A stretch of 64,000 nt of DNA from Halalkalibacter nanhaiisediminis. GTDB taxonomy: Bacteria; Bacillota; Bacilli; Bacillales; Bacillaceae_D. Positions 54,326 through 64,000 of this stretch are shown here, in pieces. Below the pieces are notes generated by a model that searched no databases, was not told where the DNA came from, and saw only the letters and a program-made list of their open reading frames with translations. Both the position numbers and the translations under genes were made by a program. The stretch covers positions 1-64,000 of the forward strand of contig NZ_VLKZ01000002.1 in assembly GCF_007830185.1 (NCBI RefSeq), read 5' to 3'. Numbering within the stretch: position 1 is the first letter of the stretch; each line of letters opens with the position of its first letter.

Positions 54326-55039
54326 ATGAAGCTTGATATTTTAGCATTTGGTGCTCATCCTGATGATGTGGAAATTGGGATGGGCGCTACACTTGCCAAA
54401 TATGCAGCAGAAGGCTATCGTGTAGGTATTTGTGATTTAACAAAAGCAGAATTATCCTCTAATGGCACGGTTGCGATACGTCAAGAAGAAGCAAAAAAAG
54501 CAGCTGATATTCTTGGCTTAGCAGAGCGGATTCAGCTCGATTTTCCTGATCGCGGTTTAACAAGGGTGATATCAGAACAATTAGCTGAGCTTGTTTCCAT
54601 TATTCGAAAATATGAGCCGACGCTTGTATTCTCACCGTATCATGTGGATCGCCATCCCGATCATGGTGCCTGTACGGGGCTTGTAAAGGAAGCTGTTTTT
54701 AATGCGGGGATTCGTAAATACCGCTGCAAACTCGATCTTCCTGCTTTTCGTCCTGATAATGTCCATTATTATTTTATCAATGGTTACGAGCATCCTGATT
54801 TTGTGATTCCAGTCTCAGAGTTTATGGAAAAGAAAAAACAAGCCTTACTCGCTTATCAAAGTCAATTTGTCAAAAGTGAGCAATCTGTTGAAACACCGCT
54901 TACCAATGGCTATATTCCTATGGTAGAAGCGAGAGAGAGATTATTTGGAAAAGATATCGGGGTTGAGTACGCAGAAGGATTTATGACCTCGAAAACGATG
55001 GTCGTTTCTGATTTATTTGCTGGAGGAAAACGACGATGA
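54326..55039 (+). CDS. bshB1: Bacillithiol synthesis deacetylase BshB1
   Basis: A 237-residue zinc-dependent deacetylase of the LmbE/PIG-L family that acts on GlcNAc-malate. Metal motif HPDD in [13 protein letters not shown] and the later HxxH region of [15 protein letters not shown] 54326 begins one base after the mgsA stop. Its end overlaps bshA by four bases. Confidence 0.95.
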   Translation: MKLDILAFGAHPDDVEIGMGATLAKYAAEGYRVGICDLTKAELSSNGTVAIRQEEAKKAADILGLAERIQLDFPDRGLTRVISEQLAELVSIIRKYEPTLVFSPYHVDRHPDHGACTGLVKEAVFNAGIRKYRCKLDLPAFRPDNVHYYFINGYEHPDFVIPVSEFMEKKKQALLAYQSQFVKSEQSVETPLTNGYIPMVEARERLFGKDIGVEYAEGFMTSKTMVVSDLFAGGKRR

Positions 55040-56178
55040 AGAAATTAAAAATTGGGATTAGCTGTTACCCGACTGTTGGTGGCTCAGGGGTGATTGCGAC
55101 GGAACTTGGAAAACTTCTAGCTGAGCGGGGACATGAGGTGCACTTTATTACATCCAGTGTCCCGTTTCGTCTTGATCGCGTCTACCCGAATATTTATTAT
55201 CACGAGGTTGAAGTGAATCAATACTCTGTCTTTCAGTACCCTCCTTATGATTTAACGCTCGCTAGTAAAATGGCAGAAGTAGCAAAAAGACAAAAGCTTG
55301 ATCTTATTCACGTTCATTATGCTGTTCCACATGCGATTTGTGCCATTTTAGCAAAGCAGATGCTTGGGAATGATTTGAAAATCATGACGACTTTGCACGG
55401 AACGGATATAACAGTTTTAGGATATGATCCTTCACTAAAGGATATTATTCGTTTTGGGATCGAACAATCAGACCTTGTTACAGCTGTTTCTGACGATTTA
55501 GTCAGACAAACATGTGAACTTCTTCAAACAGACAAAGCGATTGAAACGGTTTATAATTTTATCGATGAGCGAGTCTATACGAAGCTTGAAGTCGATGATT
55601 TAAAGAAACATTATCACATAGAAGAAGACGAACGTGTGCTTATTCATATTTCGAATTTCCGTCCAGTAAAACGTGTGCCCGATGTCGTTCGTAGCTTTGC
55701 CAAAATTGTAGAAAAAGTGAAAGCAAAACTGTTATTGATCGGTAATGGGCCTGATTTAGAAATAGCAAGACAATTAGTAAAGGAGCTTCAAATCGAAGAC
55801 AAGGTATTGATGCTAGGGAATCAAAAGCATATTGCCGAGCTTCTTTCAATGAGTGATCTCATGCTTTTAGTTAGTGAAAAGGAAAGCTTTGGTCTTGTTG
55901 CTTTAGAGGCAATGGCGTGCGGTGTCCCTGTGATTGGTACACAAGCAGGTGGAATTCCAGAGGTTGTCGTCGACGGTGAAACTGGCTACTTATGTAAAAT
56001 TGGCGATGTCGATTGTATAGCAGAAAAAGCCATTGATCTACTGACAGATGATCATCGTCATGAAACGTTTTCTCTCAAGGGGAGAAAGCGTGTTAAAGAA
56101 GTCTTCTGTTCATCGTTGATTGTAGCTGAATATGAGAGACTGTATTACGAGATGCTTGGTGATTCAAAAGTGAAATGA
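55036..56178 (+). CDS. bshA: Bacillithiol glycosyltransferase BshA
   Basis: A 380-residue GT4-family enzyme joining GlcNAc to L-malate. Seen: [39 protein letters not shown] and the retaining-GT signature [22 protein letters not shown] (E-x7-E). Fits with bshB1 directly upstream. bshC is not in this window. Confidence 0.95.
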   Translation: MKKLKIGISCYPTVGGSGVIATELGKLLAERGHEVHFITSSVPFRLDRVYPNIYYHEVEVNQYSVFQYPPYDLTLASKMAEVAKRQKLDLIHVHYAVPHAICAILAKQMLGNDLKIMTTLHGTDITVLGYDPSLKDIIRFGIEQSDLVTAVSDDLVRQTCELLQTDKAIETVYNFIDERVYTKLEVDDLKKHYHIEEDERVLIHISNFRPVKRVPDVVRSFAKIVEKVKAKLLLIGNGPDLEIARQLVKELQIEDKVLMLGNQKHIAELLSMSDLMLLVSEKESFGLVALEAMACGVPVIGTQAGGIPEVVVDGETGYLCKIGDVDCIAEKAIDLLTDDHRHETFSLKGRKRVKEVFCSSLIVAEYERLYYEMLGDSKVK

Positions 56179-56187
56179 GGAAGTGCA

Positions 56188-57324
56188 ATGTCTGTGGTTT
56201 GGAACGAAGCGAGAAAAGTCATACATATATTGAAGCAAAATAATCATAACGCATATATCGTAGGGGGAGCTGTTCGTGATTGGTTATTGCAGCGTGAAAT
56301 AGCTGATGTGGACATCGTGACAACCGCAACAGCCGAAGAAGTGCAATCTCTTTTTTCAAAAACGTTCCGAATGAACAATCAGCATCAAACAGTCATTGTT
56401 CGCTCCAATCTCGAGCATTTCGAGGTGACTACGATTCGTGGGCAGTCGATTGAAGACGATCTTCATTTGCGTGATTTGACGATTAATAGTATTGCTATAG
56501 ATGATCAAAATGAGCTTTTTGATCCGACGGGGGGAGAGGTCGACTTACGAGCAGGTCGGTTAAGAGCCTCTAACCCTGCTGATCGGATGGGTGAAGATCC
56601 CTTGAGAATGCTTCGTGTCTACCGTTTCGTAAGTGAACTTGGTTTTGACATTGATACATCCTTAAAAGAAGCGATTCTACATAATAGAGAAGCGATTCAA
56701 AAAGTGGCTGTCGAGAGAGTCGTTAAAGAGTGGGTGAAGCTCATAAAAGGGAAGCAGTGTAACCTTGCATTAACTGGAATGGTGGAGACAAAATTATACT
56801 CTTTTATTCCAGGTCTTTCATTAACTAAGGATTCACTTATGCAGCTGAAAAAGTTGCCTCCTTTGCATGAAGAATCAGACCTCATTTGCTGGACGCTCTT
56901 TTGTCTTTGTTCAAATTATGTAGATGATATGCCGTTAAAGCGCCTTGCTCTTTCCAATGAGCTTCTGCGTGGCATTCGTGCTAGACTTCATTTTTTTGAG
57001 AAAAGGAAAATGCAGTCTTGGCTACCGTTAGCTTTATATGAAGCAACGCTTGATGTCGCTCTTGATGTCGAGAGGCTCAGGGAGTTATGTGGCCTTCCGT
57101 CTTATTCTTTTGAAGAATTATCGCGTCTTTGGGATGAGCTTCCGATTCACGATAAATCAGAGCTCGCCATTACTGGACGTGATTTATTACAATCAGTAAA
57201 GCGTCCTGGACCATGGGTGAAGGAGGAGCTTAGGTTAGCAGAAGTCGCTGTTGTGACAAAGGAGCTTACAAATGAGAAAACTGTGTTATTACAAGCACTT
57301 GAAAGGAGGAGAGCTGAGCGATGA
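56188..57324 (+). CDS. cca: CCA tRNA nucleotidyltransferase
   Basis: A 378-residue class II enzyme adding CCA to tRNA 3' ends. The nucleotidyltransferase head shows GGAVRDWLLQREIADVDIVTTA with the DxD metal motif, then FEVTTIRGQ, RRDLTINSIA-like RDLTINSIA, and GEDPLRMLRVYRF. It is a little shorter than the B. subtilis protein (about 397). Overlaps birA by four bases. Confidence 0.95.
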   Translation: MSVVWNEARKVIHILKQNNHNAYIVGGAVRDWLLQREIADVDIVTTATAEEVQSLFSKTFRMNNQHQTVIVRSNLEHFEVTTIRGQSIEDDLHLRDLTINSIAIDDQNELFDPTGGEVDLRAGRLRASNPADRMGEDPLRMLRVYRFVSELGFDIDTSLKEAILHNREAIQKVAVERVVKEWVKLIKGKQCNLALTGMVETKLYSFIPGLSLTKDSLMQLKKLPPLHEESDLICWTLFCLCSNYVDDMPLKRLALSNELLRGIRARLHFFEKRKMQSWLPLALYEATLDVALDVERLRELCGLPSYSFEELSRLWDELPIHDKSELAITGRDLLQSVKRPGPWVKEELRLAEVAVVTKELTNEKTVLLQALERRRAER

Positions 57325-58298
57325 AAGAAAAATTATTGAAAATTTTTGAAGAGCATCAAGGAGAATTTGTTTCTGGTGAAAAAATTAGTCAGCAGCTTGG
57401 TTGTTCGAGAACGGCGATCTGGAAGCATATTGATGAGCTTCGAAAAAGTGGCTATGAAATTGAATCAGCGACGCGAAAAGGCTATCGGATGGTCAGTAAA
57501 GGGGACGGGATAAAGCCCCATGAGGTGAAATCGAAGCTAAAAACAGAAAGAATCGGTCGTGAGCAAACGTATTTTGATGCAACCGAATCAACGCAAATAA
57601 TTGCTCATAAGCTTGCACAGGACGGAGCTTATGAAGGTCATGTTGTGATCGCGAACGAACAAACGGCTGGAAAAGGTCGTCTTGGGCGAAAATGGCATTC
57701 GCGTTCTGGTACAAGCATTTCGATGAGTATCATATTGCGTCCGAATCTTCCACCGCATCAAGCTCCGCAGTTGACATTACTAACAGCTGTCGCAGTTGTT
57801 CGAGCTATTAAGCAAGAAGTGGGGATCCATTGTCAGATCAAATGGCCAAATGATATTTTAATTAATGGCAAGAAGCTTGTTGGAATTTTAACGGAAATGC
57901 AAGCTGAGACGGACCGAGTTCAATCGGTTATTATTGGAATTGGCATTAATGTAAATCAACAAGCTAATGAAATGGCACCTGATATTCGCGAAATCGCCAC
58001 ATCTCTAGCGATTGAAAAAGGAGAAGGAATAGAGCGGGCTCGGCTTATCGCAGCGATATTTCAAGAATTTGAACAATTATATGATCTCTATTTAGAATCT
58101 GGATTTTCAGCAATACGGCCGCTATGGGAAGCAGAAGCAATCAGCGTAGGTACATATTTGTATGCGAGAACGATGCACGAGGTCATTTTTGGCTATGCGA
58201 AGGGAATTACAGACGAAGGCATTCTGTTACTCGTCGATGAAAATGGGAAAACTCATCATATTTATTCAGCAGATATCGAAATTGCTACCCAACCGTAA
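57321..58298 (+). CDS. birA: Biotin-protein ligase and biotin repressor BirA
   Basis: A bifunctional 325-residue protein. N-terminal winged helix (SGEKISQQLGCSRTAIWKHIDEL), central ligase domain with GKGRLGRKWHS (biotinyl-AMP loop), IKWPNDILINGKKLVGIL, and a C-terminal SH3-like domain. It biotinylates acetyl-CoA/pyruvate carboxylases and, with the HTH, represses biotin genes. Confidence 0.95.
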   Translation: MKEKLLKIFEEHQGEFVSGEKISQQLGCSRTAIWKHIDELRKSGYEIESATRKGYRMVSKGDGIKPHEVKSKLKTERIGREQTYFDATESTQIIAHKLAQDGAYEGHVVIANEQTAGKGRLGRKWHSRSGTSISMSIILRPNLPPHQAPQLTLLTAVAVVRAIKQEVGIHCQIKWPNDILINGKKLVGILTEMQAETDRVQSVIIGIGINVNQQANEMAPDIREIATSLAIEKGEGIERARLIAAIFQEFEQLYDLYLESGFSAIRPLWEAEAISVGTYLYARTMHEVIFGYAKGITDEGILLLVDENGKTHHIYSADIEIATQP

Positions 58299-58594
58299 GT
58301 GATTTCTGTTATACTTTTTTTGTAATGGGCGGTATCCAATTAATTGGAGCTGCACCGAATCTTTAAAAAGTAAATGAATAACAGATCTGCCTTGATCTAT
58401 ATCGGACTAGGACAGAGGGATTTCAAAACACAGACGTCAATTTCTATCATTTTCATGTAGAGAAATTGAATATTTTCGTATGCACATCCTTCTTTTCATT
58501 TTGAAAGAGGGATTTTTATGTCGAATCAGAAAGAAACTGCGAATTCTATCTGAGTGTGTAATGAAGCCCTCCTCTAAAATAAGGGGGAAATGAA
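58299..58594 (+). promoter_or_regulatory. Structured panB leader, candidate pan-type RNA
   Basis: An extended -10 promoter TGTTATACT (58307-58315) precedes about 270 nt with several foldable elements: a perfect 14-bp palindrome TCCAATTAATTGGA (58335-58348), a CTG-CC / GG-A-CAG stem with a bulged A near 58410-58435, a CAATTTCT/AGAAATTG hairpin (58438-58445, 58461-58468) and a terminator. The pan RNA motif is known upstream of panB in some Bacillus; bulged adenosines are its hallmark. I cannot confirm membership by eye. Confidence 0.4.
58486..58517 (+). terminator. Terminator in the panB leader
   Basis: ATCCTTCTTTT (58486-58496) pairs with GAAAGAGGGAT (58503-58513) with G-U pairs, then TTTT. 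It ends 78 bases before panB. No clear promoter lies between it and panB, so it may be an attenuator rather than a birA terminator. Confidence 0.7.
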
Positions 58595-59434
58595 GTGAAG
58601 ACAACATCAGGTTTACTAAGGATGAAACAAAAGAAAGAAAAGATCACGATGATGACTGCTTATGATGCGCCAGCAGCGCGATTGGTGGAGGAAGCTGGTA
58701 TGGATATGATTCTTGTCGGCGATTCGCTGGGCATGGTCGTACTTGGATATGACTCTACGATCCCTGTTACGGTTGACGATATGATTATGCACACAAAAGC
58801 TGTTCGTCGCGGTGCGAAAGATACGTTTATCGTCTGTGATCTACCATTTCTTTCTTACCATACGGATTTAAAAGAAACGTTTCATTATGCGAAACGAATC
58901 ATGCAAGAGGCAGGAGCAAATGCTGTGAAGCTAGAAGGTGCTGGTGAAGTCGTTGAGACGATTGCCAAACTGACCTCAGCTGGTGTTCCAGTTATGGGCC
59001 ATTTAGGCTTAACACCTCAATCGGTAGCTGTGCTAGGTGGGTACCGTGTTCAAGGGAGGAATGCCAGCGAAGCGAAGCAATTGATTGCCGATGCGAAGGC
59101 GCTAGAAGCAGCAGGAGTGTTCGCGATTGTCGTAGAATGTGTACCTGAACAAGTCGGGGCCCTACTAGCTGAATCCTGTCAAGTTCCGATAATTGGTATT
59201 GGGGCGGGTGTTGATACAGATGGACAGGTGCTTGTTTATCATGATGTTCTTGGTTATGGCGACGTTCATGTACCAAAGTTTGTTAAAAGCTATGCACATT
59301 TATCTCCTATTATTTTAGAAGCAATGAAATCATATGTAAAAGAAGTAAAAGAGCGTGAATTCCCTGCACCAGAACATCAATTTACAATGGATGAAAAGGA
59401 ACTAAAGGGCTTATACGGGGGAGAGAGCTCATGA
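58595..59434 (+). CDS. panB: Ketopantoate hydroxymethyltransferase
   Basis: A 279-residue enzyme converting 2-oxoisovalerate to ketopantoate with methylene-THF. Motifs: [43 protein letters not shown] and [17 protein letters not shown]. Starts at GTG 58595, seven bases after AAGGGGG. Overlaps panC by four bases. Confidence 0.97.
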   Translation: MKTTSGLLRMKQKKEKITMMTAYDAPAARLVEEAGMDMILVGDSLGMVVLGYDSTIPVTVDDMIMHTKAVRRGAKDTFIVCDLPFLSYHTDLKETFHYAKRIMQEAGANAVKLEGAGEVVETIAKLTSAGVPVMGHLGLTPQSVAVLGGYRVQGRNASEAKQLIADAKALEAAGVFAIVVECVPEQVGALLAESCQVPIIGIGAGVDTDGQVLVYHDVLGYGDVHVPKFVKSYAHLSPIILEAMKSYVKEVKEREFPAPEHQFTMDEKELKGLYGGESS

Positions 59435-60279
59435 AAATAATTGAAACGATTCAAGCGATTCGAAAAGAAGTCAAGCAAGCAAAAAAGGAAGACAAGTCAA
59501 TTGGCTTCGTACCAACGATGGGCTATTTACATGAAGGGCATTTAAGCTTGATTTCAGAAGCTAGAAAAAAACATGATCTAGTTATTATCAGTATTTTCGT
59601 GAACCCTCTACAATTTGGACCGAACGAAGATTTTGAACGCTATCCACGTGATTTTGAGCGTGATGAAAGGCTTGCTCGAAAGGCAGGAGCAGATGTGATT
59701 TTTTATCCATCTGTAACGGAGATGTATCCGAAAGAAACACCAATGACCATCCGCGTGACAAAGGGTGTAGATGTTTTATGTGGGGCGAGTCGACCTGGTC
59801 ATTTTGACGGGGTTGCTACAGTTGTCATGAAGCTGTTTCAACTTGTTCAGCCTGATGAAGCGTTTTTTGGCCAGAAAGACGCCCAGCAAGTAGCAATCAT
59901 CATGAATATGGTTGAAACCTTTGATATACCAGTAACAATTGTAGCTTGTCCAACGATACGTGAGGAAGATGGACTAGCAAAAAGCTCAAGAAATGTCTAT
60001 TTGACGGAGGATGAACGTGAGGAAGCCCCGTTTTTATATGAAACATTGCAATATGGTGTGAAGCTTATTCGATCTGGTGAGTATAATCGGCAAACGGTCA
60101 TTCACAAAATGCTTGCAAAATTAGAAGGGGGCAGTGGGACTGTTGATTATTTAGACATCTTTTTGTACCCTAGCTTAGAAAAAGTCGAAGAGCTATCAGG
60201 GCAAATCATTTTGGCGATTGCCTATCAGTATAAGCATGCTCGTTTAATCGACAATCTTATCATGAAGGTAGATCAGTAA
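59431..60279 (+). CDS. panC: Pantothenate synthetase
   Basis: 282 residues. It condenses pantoate and beta-alanine with [19 protein letters not shown] (HxGH nucleotide motif), [26 protein letters not shown] and KSSRN (KMSKS-like) are visible. Follows panB with an ATGA-type overlap. Confidence 0.97.
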   Translation: MKIIETIQAIRKEVKQAKKEDKSIGFVPTMGYLHEGHLSLISEARKKHDLVIISIFVNPLQFGPNEDFERYPRDFERDERLARKAGADVIFYPSVTEMYPKETPMTIRVTKGVDVLCGASRPGHFDGVATVVMKLFQLVQPDEAFFGQKDAQQVAIIMNMVETFDIPVTIVACPTIREEDGLAKSSRNVYLTEDEREEAPFLYETLQYGVKLIRSGEYNRQTVIHKMLAKLEGGSGTVDYLDIFLYPSLEKVEELSGQIILAIAYQYKHARLIDNLIMKVDQ

Positions 60280-60295
60280 AGAGGAGGAGTCGAAT

Positions 60296-60679
60296 ATGTT
60301 TCGAACAATGATGAAAGCGAAAATTCACCGGGCGCGTGTGACAGAATCAAACTTAAATTATGTAGGTAGCATTACGATAGATGAAGATATTATGGATGCC
60401 GTTGATATTGCAGAAAATGAAAAGGTGCAAATTGTTAATAATAACAATGGTGCCCGTTTTGAAACATATGTCATTAAAGGGCCTCGCGGAAGCAACGTAT
60501 TTTGCCTAAACGGGGCGGCTGCAAGACTTGTACAAGAAGGCGATGTTGTCATTGTTATTTCTTACGCATTAGTTGCTGAGGAAAAGGTAAAAGATCACCA
60601 TCCAAAAGTGGCGATCATGGACGAAAATAATCAAATTGTTGAAATGTTACGTACTGAGCCAGCTTCTACCGTCTTGTAG
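60296..60679 (+). CDS. panD: Aspartate 1-decarboxylase
   Basis: A 127-residue proenzyme making beta-alanine. The self-cleavage site is G24-S25 in YVGSITID, which yields the pyruvoyl group. [16 protein letters not shown] is the conserved C-terminal segment. Completes panBCD. Confidence 0.97.
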   Translation: MFRTMMKAKIHRARVTESNLNYVGSITIDEDIMDAVDIAENEKVQIVNNNNGARFETYVIKGPRGSNVFCLNGAAARLVQEGDVVIVISYALVAEEKVKDHHPKVAIMDENNQIVEMLRTEPASTVL

Positions 60680-60689
60680 TTTGCATATT

Positions 60690-60747
60690 CCCCTCCTTCT
60701 CGTTAAACACTTTGATTAAGGTGTAAACCTGGAGGAGGGGTTTTTTT
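60690..60747 (+). terminator. Terminator overlapping the next gene's ribosome site
   Basis: CCCCTCCT (60690-60697) pairs with AGGAGGGG (60733-60740), with a short ACAC/GTGT stem inside, then seven T (60741-60747). The 3' arm GGAGGAGGGG is also the Shine-Dalgarno site of the following TTG start. Confidence 0.85.
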
Positions 60748-61726
60748 GAATGATTGGCTTACGTCATGGCATGCCATTTATCAAAAGACAAAAACACAAT
60801 GGCCACTAATGACTGCTCATAATCAAGAAAAGCATTTACGTTATTTAGAAGAGATAGCTGGAGTTCTTATTGACCAGTGGAGTGAATTAGATGAGATGCT
60901 TAATCATCTTAGAGTAGATAAGGAGCAACTTGATTCATTGGTTGATTATCACTCCGTTGGGACGGTTTATTATCAATTAGAGATGTTTGGCCAAGCCGCT
61001 GATTTGTTAGCTACAGAAAAAACAATTGGTGTGCAAGACGAGTTACGTCAATTGTATGTAGGATTTGCTTGTTTATTTTCCAATCGCTTACAAAAAGCGA
61101 AGGAAACATTTTTATATCTGATTCAAGTTAGTCAACATTTCTATATAAAACACTTTGCATTTGTCGGTCTCGGCTGTGTTCATACTCGTCTCATGCGGAT
61201 AGAGGATGCAATTGAGGCATTCGAAAATGCAAAGCGACTTACCACAACGAACGATGTCGTGTATAATTTAGGCGTATGTTATTTTGCGATCGAAGCTTTT
61301 CATCTTGCCGAGCCTTATTTGGTCGATTATTTAAGACAGGTTCCAGATGACGGACAAGCGTTATTTTTACTTGGCTGCTGTCAATGGGAAAATGGAGCGA
61401 TCGATGCGGCATGGACATCGTGGCTGACAAGTGTGAACTTACTCGATTCTGTACATGCTTTGCTCGCTTTAGCGTATGTATGCGAATGGCATGGACATCA
61501 TCAGGCTGCGATTCACTGTTACAAGCGAATCCAAACAAAAGATCACGATCAAGGAAATATTCTTCACGCAATAGCATGGAATTATGCATTATTAGAAGAT
61601 AAAACAAATGCAATCAAAACGTTTCGTGAGGCTCTCAGGATTGATCCAAGGAATGTTAATATCCAAAAATCCCTTTTCTGGTTAAGCGAATATTGGCCAG
61701 AGCTTTATGCGGAGTTACGTGTTTAA
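60746..61726 (+). CDS. Tetratricopeptide-repeat protein of unknown function
   Basis: A 326-residue soluble protein, mostly TPR-like helical pairs from about residue 70 (YHSVGTVYYQLEMFGQAADLL; FAFVGLGCVHTRLMRIEDAIEAFENA; AWNYALLEDKTNAIKTFREALRIDPRN). No signal or catalytic motif. I do not recognise an orthologue in B. subtilis between panD and dinG. Start TTG 60746 is set by GGAGGAGGGG five bases upstream; the only other candidate, ATG 60750, is in another frame. Confidence 0.78.
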   Translation: MNDWLTSWHAIYQKTKTQWPLMTAHNQEKHLRYLEEIAGVLIDQWSELDEMLNHLRVDKEQLDSLVDYHSVGTVYYQLEMFGQAADLLATEKTIGVQDELRQLYVGFACLFSNRLQKAKETFLYLIQVSQHFYIKHFAFVGLGCVHTRLMRIEDAIEAFENAKRLTTTNDVVYNLGVCYFAIEAFHLAEPYLVDYLRQVPDDGQALFLLGCCQWENGAIDAAWTSWLTSVNLLDSVHALLALAYVCEWHGHHQAAIHCYKRIQTKDHDQGNILHAIAWNYALLEDKTNAIKTFREALRIDPRNVNIQKSLFWLSEYWPELYAELRV

Positions 61727-61757
61727 TTAGTGTTGTTTGAATAATAGAGGTGGAAGT

Positions 61758-64000
61758 ATGAGTTTAGGCTTGAATGAACGATATGTTGTTGTAGATGTTG
61801 AAACGACTGGTCACGCTGTTTCAAAAGGTGATCGAGTGATTCAAATAGGGGCAGTTGTCATTGAAGATGGCAAAATCATTGAATCCTTTTCTTCTTTTGT
61901 GAATCCTGGTAAGCCCATTCCAGCTTTTATTGAAGAATTGACAGGGATTACAGATGAAACGGTTGCTGATGCCCCTTCTTTTCATGAAATGATTCCAGTA
62001 TTGCTAAATTTGCTAGAAGGTGGTGCCTTCGTAGCGCATAATGTGCATTTTGATCGTTCATTTTTAGCGAGTCAGTTAGAGCTTGAAGGATATGAGTTTC
62101 CAAAGATGCCTCTATTTGATACCGTAGAGTTAGCGCGAATTTTAATGCCGCAGCAAGAAAGCTACAAGCTGGGTCAGTTAGCTGAGCAATTGGGATTTGA
62201 TCATGACAGGCCACATCAAGCTGATAGTGATGCGGAAGTAACAGCAACGTTATTTATCGCTTTATTACATAAATTAAAACAGTTACCATTGTTAACCTTA
62301 CAGCAGCTTGCTTTAATGTCACGCAAATTTAAAAGTGACTTAGAGCCACTTTTGCAAACCTTTATCCAAGAAAAACTTGAAGCAGGCGTAGATGATACTA
62401 AGTCATACGATTGTTACAGGCAACTAGCGCTAAAGAAAAGTGAGCAAAAAGAAGAGGATGAGCGTAAACAGGCTGAGCAAGCTCTTACGTTTGCAGAATA
62501 TGCTGATTCATTATTTGAGGACGGGAAAATGAAGTCAGCTTTTAATCACTACGAGCTTCGTCTCGGTCAACAGCAAATGATGAAAGAAGTAGATGAGGCT
62601 TTTCAAGAATCTGAGCATAAAATGATTGAAGCGGGGACAGGTACTGGAAAATCCCTAGCTTATTTAATCCCAGCCGCTTTTTATGCTCATTCAAAAAAGG
62701 AGTCTGTTGTCATTAGTACACAGACAATTCCATTACAGGAGCAGCTACTCGCGCGTGACTTACCATTGTTACAAAAAATGCTGCCTTTTAACGTCAAAGT
62801 GGCACTGCTTAAAGGAAGAAGTCATTACTTATGCTTGCGTAAGTTTGAACAGTCGCTCAAAACGATTGCCACAGATAGTTATGATGTCCTTTTGACAAAA
62901 GCTTTATTACTTATTTGGCTAACAGAAACGGATCACGGGGATATTGAAGAATTAAATCTGCCTTCTGGGGGACGAGGATTTTGGTATGAGGTTCAAAGCG
63001 ATGCGGCATCGGACTTAGGGCGTTTCAGTCCATGGTTTTCTAGATGTTTTTACCACAGAGCAAGACGTAGAGCTCAAGAGGCTCACTTAATTATTACGAA
63101 CCATGCTCTTTTGTGTACGGATCTTGTTCATGAGCAAAGGCTACTACCTGCTTATACCCATGCAGTTATAGATGAAGCGCATCATCTTGAAGAAACCGCT
63201 AGTGATCATTTAGGAGAACATACGGACTACCTTACTTTTTCTTATTTATTTCAACGTCTTGGTTTAAATCAAGAAGGCGGTGTGCTAGAACATTTGTATC
63301 GATTAGTAACAGATCACAATGTTGAAACACGAATCTCACCAAAACAATTAGATGAGCAGTGTCTTAAGACGAAAGAAGAAGTAGATGAGCTTTTTCGCAT
63401 GCTGAATAGTTTTGTGATGCAAACAAGGAAAAAGAGTTCAACTGATATTGGCCGTATTAGCTATCGATACGAAAGCTATAATGAGAAAGGTTCAATATGG
63501 CAGGCGATTCTTGAATGTGCGATGCGTGTTCATATGCAGGCAAAAGACTTCATTGCAATATTTCGTGAGCTAGTACAGCCCTTAGTTGAGAAAAAGGACG
63601 AGTTGTCATATAGTGACCGTGGCTTTATTGCCGATGTAGAACGGATGATCCATTCACTATATGAACAAGAGCAAACACTATATCGTTTATTACTGGAATA
63701 TGATCCGAATGTCGTCTATTGGATTGAAGTCGAGCCAAAGGGTGCTAAAAATGCAACGTACCTTTATAGTAAGCCAATTGATGTTTCAGATTTACTTGCT
63801 GATAAATTTTTTATGAAGAAAAAAAGTGTGATCTTAACGTCAGCGACCTTATCTGTCAACGGGACATTTACTTACCAAGAAAAACGCTTAGGTTTAACTG
63901 ATTTCGGCGCCAAGCAGTGTGTGATCCCATCACCTTTTTCTTATCATGATCAAGTGAGGCTCCTTCTGCCATCAGATTTACCAAACATTAAAGACGTTTC
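61758..64000 (+). CDS. dinG: DinG-family helicase with N-terminal DnaQ-like exonuclease domain (3' end outside window)
   Basis: 747 codons are visible; the frame stays open to the edge. The DEDD exonuclease domain (about 1-170) shows VDVETTG, AHNVHFDRSF and HQADSDAEV. The XPD-like helicase follows: Walker A EAGTGTGKS at 291-299 and DEAH at 472-475. The long fused form is typical of Bacillus DinG (about 930 residues). The four iron-sulfur cysteines of E. coli DinG are not apparent. ATG 61758 follows AGAGGTGGA. Confidence 0.95.
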   Translation, partial: MSLGLNERYVVVDVETTGHAVSKGDRVIQIGAVVIEDGKIIESFSSFVNPGKPIPAFIEELTGITDETVADAPSFHEMIPVLLNLLEGGAFVAHNVHFDRSFLASQLELEGYEFPKMPLFDTVELARILMPQQESYKLGQLAEQLGFDHDRPHQADSDAEVTATLFIALLHKLKQLPLLTLQQLALMSRKFKSDLEPLLQTFIQEKLEAGVDDTKSYDCYRQLALKKSEQKEEDERKQAEQALTFAEYADSLFEDGKMKSAFNHYELRLGQQQMMKEVDEAFQESEHKMIEAGTGTGKSLAYLIPAAFYAHSKKESVVISTQTIPLQEQLLARDLPLLQKMLPFNVKVALLKGRSHYLCLRKFEQSLKTIATDSYDVLLTKALLLIWLTETDHGDIEELNLPSGGRGFWYEVQSDAASDLGRFSPWFSRCFYHRARRRAQEAHLIITNHALLCTDLVHEQRLLPAYTHAVIDEAHHLEETASDHLGEHTDYLTFSYLFQRLGLNQEGGVLEHLYRLVTDHNVETRISPKQLDEQCLKTKEEVDELFRMLNSFVMQTRKKSSTDIGRISYRYESYNEKGSIWQAILECAMRVHMQAKDFIAIFRELVQPLVEKKDELSYSDRGFIADVERMIHSLYEQEQTLYRLLLEYDPNVVYWIEVEPKGAKNATYLYSKPIDVSDLLADKFFMKKKSVILTSATLSVNGTFTYQEKRLGLTDFGAKQCVIPSPFSYHDQVRLLLPSDLPNIKDV

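Noticed and set aside
1-64000. rRNA, tRNA genes, CRISPR arrays, prophage or replication origin
   Set aside because: I saw no tRNA-like cloverleaf, no rRNA stretch, no regular short repeats with spacers and no phage or origin signatures while reading both strands.

Overview
The window reads as chromosomal backbone of a low-GC, endospore-forming member of the Bacillaceae. Gene order closely follows the Bacillus subtilis stretch from ypfA (motI) through cmk, der, spoIVA, mtrB, the aromatic/trp supraoperon, ypiA-ypiB-ypiF, qcrABC, dapB, the bacillithiol genes, cca, birA and panBCD to dinG. Sporulation genes (spoIVA, a spoVIF-like gene, ypjB), TRAP (mtrB), bacillithiol synthesis (bshA, bshB1) and a b6c-type quinol oxidoreductase (qcrABC) support this. 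The extra mqn-type menaquinone genes and the dispersed structured repeat suggest a relative of the alkaliphilic Bacillus group (Alkalihalobacillus/Halalkalibacter type). That placement is inference, not proof.

Layout. 1-540: 3' end of an IS200/IS605-type element and one copy of a dispersed hairpin repeat. 542-9134: c-di-GMP receptor, cmk, plsC, S1-like protein, fni, yphA, der, plsY, gpsA, with tiny ypzI on the minus strand. 9160-12415: sporulation-linked genes ending in spoIVA, with recognisable SigK-like and SigE-like promoters. 12416-18188: a second copy of the repeat, mtrB, then hepS-menG-[ubiA-like, ubiX-like, mqnA]-hepT, a menaquinone block. The hbs and folE (mtrA) genes that B. subtilis has between spoIVA and mtrB are missing here. 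18243-32485: ndk, cheR, aroF-aroB-aroH, a TRAP-controlled leader, trpEDCFBA, hisC, tyrA, aroE.

32486-36743: a gene-poor stretch with a strong minus-strand promoter, three stem-loops and a U-tract that together look like an undescribed small RNA of about 97 nt. A protein resembling an amidohydrolase without visible metal ligands follows, then ypiA, ypiB, ypiF. 36794-46993: an accessory catabolic block, namely a LivGHMKF-type ABC importer with an acyl-CoA ligase gene embedded in it and a consensus CcpA cre site just after its promoter, followed by an acyl-CoA dehydrogenase and a YngI-type acyl-CoA ligase. 47150-49310: qcrABC. 49383-58298: ypjA, ypjB, a YugP-like metallopeptidase, ypjC (minus), ypjD, dapB, mgsA, bshB1, bshA, cca, birA. 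58299-64000: a long structured leader, panBCD, a TPR protein and dinG, which runs off the window.

How it fits together. Chorismate made by AroF/AroB/AroE goes to Trp (trp genes, controlled by the TRAP protein encoded 10 kb upstream), Tyr/Phe (AroH, HisC, TyrA) and apparently menaquinone (MqnA uses chorismate). HepS/HepT supply the side chain and MenG the last methylation, feeding the QcrABC complex. The most interesting items are the CU-rich sRNA candidate, the pair of covarying hairpin repeats, the CcpA-controlled importer/ligase block, the mqn insertion and the structured panB leader.
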